From positions 21,371,258 through 21,435,257 of the forward strand of contig JBBMNZ010000001.1 of NCBI GenBank assembly GCA_037954325.1: a stretch of 64,000 bases of DNA. The letters run 5' to 3'. Positions within the stretch are counted from its first letter, which is position 1, and every line of letters starts with the position of its first letter. Under the pieces are notes generated by a model that was not told the DNA's origin, did not search any database, and worked only from the letters and a program-made list of their open reading frames with translations. Both the position numbers and the translations under genes were made by a program. Below, piece by piece: positions 12,568 to 24,963 of the stretch. The DNA comes from Fistularia commersonii. Lineage: Eukaryota > Chordata > Actinopteri > Syngnathiformes > Fistulariidae.

Positions 12568-15500
12568 CTTCAACTCGTCCGTGGCATTTCATATGAACTG
12601 CAAACTGACAAATTTTTTTTTTTGCAGTTAACATTTAAACTTCCTATTTTCCAAATCCTTCCACAACAGTGACTAATGCACTGATCGCAGCCCTGATTGT
12701 CATGACTGCTAATATCAAAAGCAAACGGTGGATTCCCTTACGATCTAACGTGAGCTTTTCTTTCACAAACTTCCCCTTTGTCTCCTCACAGCTGCTGCTC
12801 AGATTAAAATCCCACGACTCGTTGGGATTAAAGAGACTGCTCCGACAAAGCGGGCTCGAGTCGTCTTTGCGTGCGAGGTCTTTAATGACTATCTTTAGCA
12901 TTGCTCGCTTGTTATGATCAGTTTATTAATGCTGCTCACAAAAAGTCAGCGTTTTTTGTTTTTTTTTTCTGTGGATTTCTCACTATAAAATCTCTTTTCT
13001 GTTGGTTTGCAAAATGCACCTGCAAATATCCACGCAAAGGTCTGATTCCCTTCATCTCTGCTCTCCCCAGTGTGTTTTCTTTTTGTCATAGCCTGTCAGC
13101 CATGTCACAGCTGGTGTTGCTAGAGAGCGAGGGGAGGAAAGTGTTCCAGCAAGTGGGAAATGACAAAATGAAACTGGACAGAGGGAGGTGTTTTATAGCA
13201 ACAGCCTGTTCAACAAACTGAAAAAAATATATTAGTGAATGGGAAAGAGGCTGGCTAAATGAATGACTCAGCTCTGAAATGTGCTGCAGAAGCCTTTGCA
13301 CCGTATCCTCTGGGAGATTTGTAAGGAAATCTGGTAGATGGAAACAGTCCTCTTCCTCCCCTGATGGACTTTTGTGCTTAATTGAAAACACGTCCAGACG
13401 CAAGTTCTGAGAAGCATAAACAAAAACCTGGGACTCTCATGAGAGAAATCACCCTGGAGCTGCAACAAGGCACATGTTCATGTAATATCTATCATCTTTT
13501 GATTGAATAGCAAACTATTTTAACAAGCGCTCGGTCAGTTTCTGGAACAGAAAATCTCCAACTTCCTCCACGATTCTTGACATCTCAGTGACGTATCTTC
13601 GGGTCGCGGTTTAGTGGAGCTGTAAACACCCCAGTGCTGATCCGAGCAGCGCATTACCGATACTCTTTGGACCCGCAGCCCGCAACAATACCAACATCCT
13701 CCTTGAGCTGTAAATGTTTATGATGCACAAGTATCACCTTTTGGCCCCGTCGTGTGATTTCCGTTGTATCCTGAGTGATACTTCAGACAGCCTCTTTATC
13801 ATTTCACACGTTTTTGGTCACGCAGACAAAATCTAGAGCGGGGTATTTGTTTTCACAGTTACACGGCTACAGGTTTGCTGAGGTGGATGTTTAAACTGCT
13901 GTCTACATGTGTACACTGTTCATTTTCTCTGCGCTCCCTTTTCCCTCATTCAAGGCTGTCACACAGTTTTCACAGGCTGCCTCCATTTTTCCAGGAAAAG
14001 GGAGTACGAGGTGGTGAGTGAAAGTGCCGGGTGTTGTAAGGGACCCTTTTTAACTTAGGGGGCCGTGAGCCATTTGGTCCTGTATTTACCTCCCCTGAAC
14101 CTTCTGGATCTCCTCGACCCGCTCGGGACTTGACCGCCCTCTGTAACGTTGTCTACCTCTGACACTCTTTTCCCTGCTCCAATGGACGCGACCGAAGTCA
14201 GAAGCTACCCAGAAGGGGCCGAAGCCAACAGCCTGAACATGTCCTTACTTGGATAAATCTCTCTCCAGCACGAACAGCCCCGGTCGCTGGAAGACCTGCA
14301 CTGGCCCCGTGTGTCCATGACGAGGCATTACATCCGTTCACGCTCCCACAGGGGTGCCCTTTCTCCTCGAGGTCTGGGGCGTCGCCAGTTTAGCGTGTAC
14401 TGACTTAAGCAGGTTGTGCGATAGACCGACTGGGTGTGTGATAGTGACATTTTTATAAAAACGGAAAACTTCCCCAAATAGTGACCGCCTTTGAGATGAT
14501 GTCATCCCGGAGGGAAATGCGAAGCGTAAATTGAAATTGCAACATCTCGACAGCGGGCGAACCCCCCAAACACTCACACACAAGGTCCTCAGTGTGACCT
14601 CACTAGGAATATTCTCATCTGATTTGTTACTTCTTCCACGCGCTTCCTGCGCCTTGAATTCCACCATCAATTGGTCCTCGTCCCTCCCGCTCTCAGCCAA
14701 CGAGGAAAATGCTTCTAACAGCAACTTCCTGGAGCCGTTCCCTCCTCCTCTTTCCTCGACAAGTCTGCCGCTCACATCTTTATAACTTGACTTCCTATTT
14801 CAGTGTGGGTGTGTTGCTGCATGTTTCACTGTGGTGTTGCACACAACATCATTGCACACAACAACTCCGATACAAATGGTGTGAATTTGAGAGACTAGAG
14901 CGCGGCAGAGTCACTGACACCGGTGACAGCATCAGTGACATGGACGTAGCCGCACAAAATCATGTGGAGGCTCCTATTTCGCACCAAAACCCGCACAAAA
15001 GAGGCAAGTCGCTACTTTTTTCCTTTTTGCAATGCGCGGCTCAGAGCGAGTACGTACGATGTAGGGATTGTCGTGTGAATGTTTTGTATTTGAGTGTGAT
15101 ATTTTGGGTTTTCTTTTGTGGGAGTTACTGAGTGAACTCCTGCTGAGGTGTGAAGCGGAAACACAAGAGGACATGTTTGTTGTCTTGGACCAAAAACATA
15201 CCATGACGACTATACGTGGTTCATGTAAACTGCAAGTTCGGTCTTTCTTCCCGTTTCTTTCCTCCCACATGGCCAGCACCTCTACAGCTAAATCTTCCAC
15301 CTTAGGAATTCTTCTGAAACGCAGCCAATCCAACAGAATCGGGAGATGTTAGCGCTCCGGCTCGCTTTCCGCCATCGAAGCTTTTCGACATAACGCTGAT
15401 GTTTTTCGTCCCTGCGGCCGTCGGGTGTAAATCAGCCCGGCGGTGGCAGGTGATAAGGAAGGAAGGGAGATCTGTGTGAGAAAAGAGGAAACAAGACATT

Positions 15501-17740
15501 TAACGAAAGAGACGTTTCCTGTCACCACCATGACAACCATCTACCATCTTGTCATTTTCTGTTCCAATCCGTGTGTGTCTGAGTGTGTTAGTAGGGTTCT
15601 GCATACACATTTAAGGTACATCTAATACCTTAATGCCAATTGCACCTCTACATTTGATGCAATTCCTCTCGTAATATTGACTTCTCCATTCCAACCTAAC
15701 CACACCAGAAAGCGTCACAAATCACCTGGATACAGAAGGACTTTGCCAGTATTAGGACCCAGGTAAGCTCAGACTCTTCCCACAAGCTACCCATCACCCT
15801 TTCCTTCGGCCGGCTTGCATCAACTTTGCTCCAGCTGCTTATCTTAAGTGAATTGTTAATCAACAACCCAATCCAAAGTGTATTTATTCGTTCAGAAGTT
15901 CAGAAGTTGAGGGGTATTTGTAAGGAGGTTCAGAGTGAGGGAGAGTCAGGGGGCAGTTTAGAAGCTGTGGCTGTTTCAGAGACAGGATGAGAAATAGACC
16001 ATAATAAGAGGGAAAAGAGGGACATGCCTGGACATAGACAGGAAAATCATGAGTCATCTGAATCATCCCTGTTTCCACTTGAGAGGGGGATACCTCACAC
16101 CAGGTCCTCTTGTCTTGTCTCCCAGCTTCCACTCTGCAAGATAAGATAGGAATTGAATCATGACACCAAACAGCGAGCATCAATCACAATCTGCCTTTCT
16201 GTTTTTTCTGTTTAGCTATGTTTGGGTGGGGGGGGGGTCTTCCTTCTTCCTCTGCAGACGCTGAGAACTCGTCAGGGTAACTTTGCACGCAGAAACAGGA
16301 GACAGTGGAAATAGCGAGGAGCATAATGAAGATCTAGAGATGCCTTCAGAGAGCATAGTAGATCGAAATGAGGAAGGCGTGCGCGTGTGTTATCATGGAT
16401 GGGACAGTCAGGCAGATCTTCTGTCAATGTTGACATAGAGGAAGGGGAAGAGAAGGGTCAACCTAGTCCGCCTGCTGACCCTCCACCTGTTTGAAAGGAA
16501 AGCAGTCCTGACAGGCAAATCTGCTCATTGCAGTGGCTGCAGACCAGAAGACAACAGCACATATGCTTTACCTTTACCGTGGAAGCCCTGGATAGTAAGA
16601 TCAACTGAACATCTTGGTTACATTTCGCTTCTCACTGGAGGTTTTTACACGGAAGTGCGGTCTTAAAGTCATCATTCTCAAGAGTGGAGTTGCGCAGCTG
16701 CGTCTGCACATCGCTTGTTGTTTGGAAATCACATGTATCTACTGGTTTCCTGTTGTCAAACAGAGCCACAGGGTTTCATGATCTGATGTGGTAGAATACA
16801 CTGAATAATATTAACCAACTATACATGGTTGAAACATCCTTTTTAAGATAATGTCCATCTTTTTTTCGTGGCGTATTGCTCAGTATTTTTACGGGTATTG
16901 TACTGGGTCCCCAGCAACTTCAGATGACACTAACTGATGTCCCAGCGCTTTTGTGTTTTGTGATTCGGTGTACTTCTAATGGCTCTCCTGTTTCGAGTGG
17001 TTCGGTATTCATGTTCGGTCAGGTACGTTTGGGAGTTACAAAACCTGAGAAGGTGTTTCAGACCTCCTGAGTGGGAAGTATATTGAGTGACAATGAAATG
17101 TATGTAGATCTCATTACAAACCTTGTGCTTTGAATTTGGAAACAAGTGCAGAAAGTCCTGGGTGTGTTCTGCAGGTGTCTGTGAGCTGCACTGAATGTTT
17201 GTGTTTTGTAGCTGCAGCAGTGCCGGCCCTCCACCCTGCACATATGGCCTCTTGAAATTGTCAGCAGAAAGTAGGGTGTGACTCAACTTTCTGCCAAAAT
17301 AAAGAAAAAGGAACCACCCATGGGTATTTTGCATTGCAGATTTTTAAAGGTCCAACCACAGTTTATCAAAAGTGGTTCAAATTTCTCTAAATGCAATGCT
17401 GCAACCCACTTTTCTGCACTTCCCTTTCATCTTTGTTGTTCCACCACAGTTGGAAGAGTTAAGAAAAATATATGTATAAAAAAAAAACAATCTTTTTGCC
17501 TTCTCTGCTAAGCAAAGCATCCTTGATAGGGCTCACCAGAACTACGTTAGAAATACACAAAAGCTACTCGTGTCCCCGTCAATTTGAGGGGACACCATCA
17601 ATCTAAGATAGGCTATCCATCAAATGATTTTTGCTATTTTTGTCATTTCCACTTTTCTTGAATATGCATACCTTGCCTATTCTGTAATTTTTTTTCTTTG
17701 CATCTCTGACTGTTTTGTTTTTTTCCCCACACTTTTAAAG

Positions 17741-19813
17741 GATGATGATGACATCAAGGAGATCAACATTACCCACGTGGTCAAAGAAGGCTCTGAAAAA
17801 GCCGATGCCTCTCAGTTTGAGCTCCTCAAAGTCCTGGGACAGGGATCCTTCGGCAAGGTGACGCACGGTTGCTTTCCCAACTGTCAGCTTCTCCCGACTG
17901 TGCTGGTGTATTCTCCCTCGTCTTCTGCTCCGTCGGACTGGAACCCTGTGCTTTGTGTGCCTTTTCAATGCAGGTTTTCCTGGTGCGAAAGGTGACCCCT
18001 CCCGATGCCAACCAGCTGTACGCCATGAAGGTCCTGAAGAAGGCCACACTCAAAGGTAAAGGGCGGCGGTACACTAATTGAAGAACACATGTTTTGGGGC
18101 ATTTAAGGTACATAAACTGACTCAAATGAGTCAATTCTGCTCACGCTCATCCTACAGTGAGAGACCGGGTGAGGACCAAGATGGAGAGGAACATCTTAGC
18201 AGATGTCAACCATCCATTTATTGTCAAACTGCACTATGGTAGGTCCAGACGGATATCCACTTTGCTTACTTATTGAGTTTGCCGATTTCACTTGTTTTGA
18301 ACGTTTTCTGTGTTTGGGTATGCAGCATTCCAGACTGAGGGGAAGTTATACTTGATCCTGGACTTTCTCAGAGGTGGAGATCTGTTCACCAGACTTTCTA
18401 AAGAGGTACACAATGTTCAGACAAGTGCGGTACGCGCTCCCTCGCCAACAAGTACCTGCCGCTTCAATCCTGTGTTTGTCTCTGCTTCGCAGGTGATGTT
18501 CACGGAGGAGGATGTGAAGTTTTATCTGGCAGAGCTGGCGCTGGGACTGGACCACCTCCACAGCCTGGGCATCATTTACAGAGACCTCAAGCCAGAGAAG
18601 TAAGATGCAACTGACTCGATGGAAGACAATATAAATCAAAATTTGTGACCCCTTTTCTTCAGAATCCTTCACAATTACACTGACATTCTGGGAGAATAAA
18701 ACGCATCCACAATGGAATTATGATGGTTCTTGTGGTCTTGATAAAAAAGCCTGTGATTGCTTCGGAGCTGCTCCCTCACAAGGTGTTTGTTTACCAGAAG
18801 TGAATGGAAGGTTACTTACTAAGAGCCCGGGGCAAACAGCAGTGTTAATTTTTTATTTACTCCTTTCAAAAAAACAATCTCAAGGGAAGTGTCCAGGTGG
18901 GAATGATTTTCTTTTTCCCTGCCATTTATAAGAGCGTTTCCCAACTCAAACCAGAATTCATATCATTGTACCAATGATGATTTTCAAGTCTGTTTATTAT
19001 TATTTTTATGCTAATTTTGCACAATTTTGTTGTCCTCCCCTAGTATCCTCCTGGATGAGGAGGGACATATCAAGCTTACAGGTGGGTCTCTGCTACTCTG
19101 TTCATTGTTCATCTTTTTTAATAGCCAACGACCAGATCTCTATCTGAACAGGAATGTGTGTGCGTGTGTGTGGAGATGAGCATATGAGGTGGAGGTGAAC
19201 ATATAACCATATGTTCACCTTGTCAATTATTGACCGTTTTACATGTTTTCCAAAGCTCAGTCTAAGCTCTTAAAGAAAACCCGAACCGTGCTGATTATCT
19301 CCAAAGACAAGAAAGCCGGAATATAGTGAAACATTATCGGTGTATGACGGTCGTTGAACTTTTTGACTGACAAGCTGCTTTCCTGTCATAGTGATTTAAT
19401 GTGCCACATACGGTATCGTTTTTAGATTTCGGATTGTGCAAAGAGGCCATAGATCACCATGAGAAGGCCTATTCCTTCTGCGGTACGGTGGAGTACATGG
19501 CTCCGGAGGTCGTCAACAGACAGGGGCACACCCACAGCGCCGATTGGTGGTCATTTGGTGTACTGATGGTGAGGAAAGGCAGTGCACGGGTCATTCAGCA
19601 GGAGCTGTGCTTCCCTGCTTGTGCCCTGAAGTAACGGCTGTATATTCTCTCCTCCAGTTTGAAATGTTGACGGGATCACTGCCGTTCCAGGGGAAGGACC
19701 GCAAAGAAACTATGAACCTGATTTTGAAGTGGGTAAACTTGGTGTGCCACAAGCCAACGCGGTTGTGGCGATGTTTCCAAATGCCTCACGTGTTGTGTAG
19801 TGAAGTAACGGAG

Positions 19814-19847
<34 letters not shown>

Positions 19848-20942
19848 TGTGTGTGTTTTCTCCTTCAGAGCGCGCCTGGGAATGCCTCAGTTCCTGAGCG
19901 CTGAGGCCCAGTCTCTACTCAGGGCTCTGTTCAAGAGGAATCCTGCCAACAGACTGGGTGAGTGTCGGCTCATGAAAACCACCTGAGACCGCGCTTGCAC
20001 CGTATGATTTCTTGAGGCATTTCATGTTGATCATCCAGAGATCAAATCACAGACCTAAGGGAGCCAGGATTGTTGGATTGCCGTTAAGTAAAAAGAATTG
20101 GCCGAGTTTCCAGTTCATGAGTTAATATTTACAGAAATATTGGACGGTCTGATAGAAACTGTTTCAGCTCTCTGGTCCACATTTGAAGTCAGAAAGCCTT
20201 CAAATTCACATTGAAAATTTTTGAGTTGACTTAGAAGGGACGAGGTGAAAACCAAGTTGGAGTTAAAATCCAGGCCTGCGTTATTAATGGGAAGACATTG
20301 AAAAAAACATCATCTTTCTCAATTATACTTTGGGAAAATACGCTATACAATGGCACTGTAGTGGATTTGATTGACAGCACAGCGGTCACCATGTCCACCT
20401 CACATCAAGAAGGTCCCTGATTGGATTCCCACAACGGGATCCTTCTGTGTGGACTCTCCATGTTCTCCCAGAGGGGCTCCTCCCGGTTCTCCGAGTTCTT
20501 CCTACAGTCCAAATACATGCAGGAAGTTTATTGGAGACCCTTAATTGCGCTGACATGTGAATGAAAGAGTGAATGGTTGGATGTTTCTACGTCACTTGTG
20601 ATCCGTTACATTTGTTGATAAGCTGTATAGATAATGAATGGATGGATAATTTGATTTGAAATCACAATCTTCATTCAGTCACTGTGTATGGACAGCTGAT
20701 GTCTCTCAGGAAAAAATGTACAGCGAAATCCTAAAATCTAAAAGTATATAATATTGAGACATGACGTGTGTGTGTGTGTTTTTCACAGTGGCATGTCTGT
20801 GAAAGATTGTGATCGTCCGATGGAATCGGGTGGATTATTTGATTTCCGCCTCATCGTTGTTGTTGTTCCCTTGGCAGGCTCCGGGGCAGACTGTGCGGAA
20901 GAGATCAAGCGACACGGGTTTTTCTCCACCATCGACTGGAAC
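17741..20942 (+). CDS. rps6ka1: rps6ka1 exons coding the N-terminal AGC kinase domain
   Basis: Ten exons: 17741-17857, 17974-18055, 18158-18238, 18326-18405, 18493-18599, 19044-19081, 19426-19568, 19658-19728, 19869-19957, 20878-20942. They encode the glycine loop LGQGSFGKV, the ATP lysine in YAMKVLKK (K58 of the fragment), the catalytic loop YRDLKPEN (D151), the DFG motif (D169) followed by Leu-Cys, and the PDK1-target activation loop YSFCGTVEYMAPE (S185). The lysine, catalytic aspartate and DFG aspartate are all present, so the domain looks active. The exon at 19869 follows a GT repeat that ends a few bases before its acceptor. Confidence 0.93.
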
Positions 20943-21936
20943 GTTAGTACCAGGCTGTTTTTCCACAAAGACACAGTTTGACTTTTTCCTTTATCCCCGT
21001 GAGACGGGGATCGACTGTCGCGATTAAAAGTCCACCACCGCTTTCAGAAACTCTTCCGCCGAGAGGTCAAGCCTCCGTTTCGACCGGCAGTGGCGCGTCC
21101 AGACGACACATTCTACTTCGACTCGGAGTTCACCTCCCGCACACCTAAAGGTGAAAGATGTCTAGCACCCTTAAGACATCTCACTACTGTATATGGCTAG
21201 CATTTGTGAACTTGCATCGTGACCAAGAAAACTTTACTCATAATCCCTTAGACTCTCCCGGTGTGCCCCCAAGTGCCGGAGCCCACCAGCTCTTCAGAGG
21301 ATTTAGCTTCATCGCGTCCACTCTGCTGGAGGAGGAAGGTTCAGTGGAGCCGGTGCGGCCGCCGCCGCACCCAGTGGTCCAGGTAAGCAGCAGGCAGGAG
21401 ATTGTAGACACGTGCAAGAAGATATTGGCCCAGTGAGGGACATGTGGAGTCTTAAATCACATGTAAGAATGTAGACACAAGGTTATCCTCCAAAAGTATG
21501 CTAATTTCTTGTAGCTGCATAAGTAGTACAATATGTGTATAGTACTATTTATGTGTTACATATTATGTGTTCTTTATATACACTGCTCAAAAAAATAAAG
21601 GGAACACTTAAAAAACACATCCTAGATCTAGATGAATGAAATATTCTTATAAAATACTTTGCTCTTTACACAGTTGAATGTGCTGACAACAAAATCACAC
21701 AAAAATGATCCATGGAAATCAATTGTATCAACCCATGGAGGTCTGGATTAGGAATCACACTCAAAATTAAAGTGTAAAAACAAACTCCAGGCTGATCCAA
21801 CTTTGATGTAATGTCCTTAAAACAAGTCAAAATGAATCTGTGTTGCTTCCTGAGGGGACACTATGATTTCACAGAAGTGTGATTGACTTGGAGTTACATT
21901 GTGCTGTTCAAGTGTTCCCTTTATTTTTTTGAGCAG

Positions 21937-22028
<92 letters not shown>

Positions 22029-24931
22029 TGTGTGTGTGTAAATATAGTTATACATATGTATATATGTGTGTGTTTATTTGCAGATATATATGAGATGAAC
22101 TTTATTTATCCCGAAGGGAATTGTTGTGCCAGAGTTTCAAGTAGTAGTAGTAGTAGTAGTATATATATATATATATGTATATATATGTATATATATATAC
22201 ACACACACATATATTATATACATATATTTGTGTATATTTAAACATATATGTGTGTATATACATATGTGAAATATATTTACATACGTATATATGTGTGTGT
22301 ATGTATATATATATATACATATATATAAATGTGCATGTATGTGTGTGTGTGTGTTTGTGTGTATATATATGTTCCATAAACCACATATGGTTTGACAGCT
22401 CGTCTCCTCATCCTCTAATCCTCTCCATCCCTGCAGCAGCTGCATGGGAAGAACTTGTTGTTCAGCGACGGCTACGTGTTGAAAGAGGACATCGGCATGG
22501 GCTCCTTCTCAGTTTGTAAACGATGCGTCCACAAAACCACCAACACCGAATACGCTGTGAAGGTACCAGTACGCAGATTGAACGCGTGAAACCCCCCTCT
22601 CCTTGATACTTTTCTGCAAGCGGGTTTACAACTCATCTTGACAGTTGGTGATTCTATGATTGACAGATGATTGATAAGACCAGTACAGACCCCTCAGAGG
22701 AGATTGAGATCCTCCTTAGATACGGACAGCATCCCAATATCATAACACTGAAGGATGTGAGTACTAAGAGGTGCAGATGAACATCCCAGATGTGCACCGA
22801 GTGTCGCGGGTAGTGTTGTGATGATGCTCGTGCATCCTCGCCTCAGGTGTACGACATCGGCAAGCAGGTTTACCTGGTGACGGAGCTGATGCGCGGCGGC
22901 GAGCTGCTCGATCGCATCCTCAAGCAGAAGTTCTTCTCGGAGAGGGAGGCCAGCGCCGTGCTTCACACCATCACGAAGACAGTGGGGTATCTGCACTCCC
23001 AGGGGGTGAGGATGGCCATGTATTATCTGCCTGCATTCTGATTTTTAGGATGTTATTATTAATTGATATCCACTAAACAACAACTATGTGTACTTTCGGA
23101 GTACATTTTCCAACGTTATCAGGAGGGCAGTGTCTTTTTGGCTGGAGCCATTTAGGAGTCTATCCATCCAAATTTACAATGCATCATTGTAATGTTACAT
23201 GTTATTATTTCAATCTTTTAAGCAATCACAACAGTTAACATTCAGCATATAGTAGAACCTCAGCTTACGAACGCCCCTCATCGCGAACAAATCGGCCTAC
23301 AAGCAGAGTTTTCAATTGGATTTTGAATCGAGCTGTGAACAAGCCACAGTGCACGAGCACAGAAACAAACGCTGTCTGCATTGTAGTGTAGTGGCAGTCG
23401 TGCTTTTTGTGCTTTTCTTTCTTGGGAAGTTAGACCTCCTTATGACTCCCAAAAAAGTTAAGAGTGCCGTTGCTGATGGTTTTACGAAGAAGTTAAGCAG
23501 TACAGTCGACCCAAAGAAACAAATAATCGCAAAAGAGAGTGGAGTTCATGTTACAGATCTCGCCAAGCACTTGGACATGGCAAAGTCAACTATCTGTATA
23601 TTAAGAGGTACAAAGATGCGCTAAAGACCACTGATGTGGCACCTTAGCGAAGCAAAGGTCTCGAGTCTTTGAAGAAATAGAAAAGTTATCGTTAGTGTGG
23701 ATCAATGACAGACAGCTTGCAAGAGATAGCATAAGCAAGGGTTTTATATACAAGAAAGCTTTACTTTTTGGGATTTAGTGAAAGACGCGCAGAGTACAAG
23801 TACAAGTGCTGGCAAGAAGAGAAAGAATGCCAGAAACACAGTAATACTTAAGGTTGTCTTCAATTCCTCTCCGTGTTTTTGCCACAAATGAAAAACAAAA
23901 AGAGTGTAGTATAGTTTTTGGGGCTGGAGAGCAGATTAATGGGATTTTCACTGATTCCAATGAGAAACATTGATTCAGCGCGCAAACGGAGTCAAAGAAC
24001 TAATTCAATACAGAAGCCGATATTCTATTGTATTCATATGATTACACAGGTAAACGTGGCATACGTACTGCATGGTTTGGACTTTCAAGCTCATTGGCCT
24101 TTCCGTGTCGTGACTACCTTCTCCTTCCCCAGGTGGTGCACAGAGACCTGAAACCCAGCAACATTCTCTATGTCGACGAGTCCGGAAACCCCGACTCCAT
24201 CCGTATCTGCGACTTTGGCTTTGCAAAGCAGCTGCGCGCCAACAACGGGCTGCTGATGACTCCGTGCTACACCGCCAATTTTGTTGCTCCCGAGGTGAGC
24301 GCAGAAGAGAAGAAAAGAGAAGAGAAGAGATGTTTTTCTCCAGATAGTTTTGGAGACTGGAATGAACAAGTTGTGTTTATTTCTTGTCCCGATTATAGGT
24401 GTTGAAGCGTCAGGGCTACGATGAAGGATGTGACATCTGGAGTCTGGGGGTCTTACTGTACACCATGCTGGCGGGGTAAATGGCAATATTCAAAATCTTG
24501 TCTCCAACAGACGTTTCTTTGTGCGGCTCATCTTGATAGGTGCCGTTCATTTTCCTCTCATCCAGTTTTACTCCATTCGCTAACGGACCTGAGGATACGC
24601 CAAATGAGATCCTGAACAGAATAGGCAATGGCCACTTCAGCCTGACTGGAGGCAACTGGGACACCGTGTCTGATTCCGCCAAGGTAGAACTCTAAACTGA
24701 GCTGACAGCTCGGTGTCTCCAGTCCCCCAAGCATTGACTCTAACTATGTTATGCCTTGACTTGGTCCTCCTTTTAGGACCTTGTCTCCAAGATGCTTCAT
24801 GTGGACCCTCACCAGAGACTGACTGCCAAGCAGGTCCTCAAACATCCCTGGATTGTCCAGAGAGACAAGTTACCCAACAGCCAACTCCCACACCAGGACC
24901 CAAAACTGGTGAAGGTAACAGAGCATCCATG

Positions 24932-24963
<32 letters not shown>

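Larger units (their letters stand above)
1..17740. other. Upstream region without a supported exon
   Basis: Flank or early intron(s) of rps6ka1. Every long open frame here is low-complexity, overlapped by frames on the other strand, or unlike any protein I know. I searched for the missing N-terminal RSK exons and found nothing convincing. The region holds microsatellites, SINE pieces, an ATTAC-type repeat, a minisatellite and an inverted repeat, listed separately. Confidence 0.5.

Noticed and set aside
13982..14022. Micro-exon between TTTTTCCAG and GTGAGTG
   Set aside because: Only 19 nt, with no protein similarity and no partner exons.
14181..14256. Short frame MDATEVRSYPEGAEANSLNMSLLG as an RSK1 first exon
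   Set aside because: Runs into a stop, has no suitable donor and does not resemble RSK N-termini.
14338..14775. 145-codon minus-strand open frame
   Set aside because: Overlaps plus-strand frames of similar quality. The composition is plausible for protein, but I see no motif, homologue or neighbouring exon.
16250..16282. Candidate RSK1 N-terminal exon (CTCTGCAG, then AENSSG-like codons, then GGTAAC)
   Set aside because: Resembles the human AENGQTSG region only loosely. The reading phase does not fit the next exon, and the phase-0 frame has a stop.
21899..22519. Several 60-110 codon frames rich in Tyr, Ile, Cys and Val
   Set aside because: Translations of the AT/GT tract. Only the end of one frame overlaps the true rps6ka1 exon, in the wrong frame.
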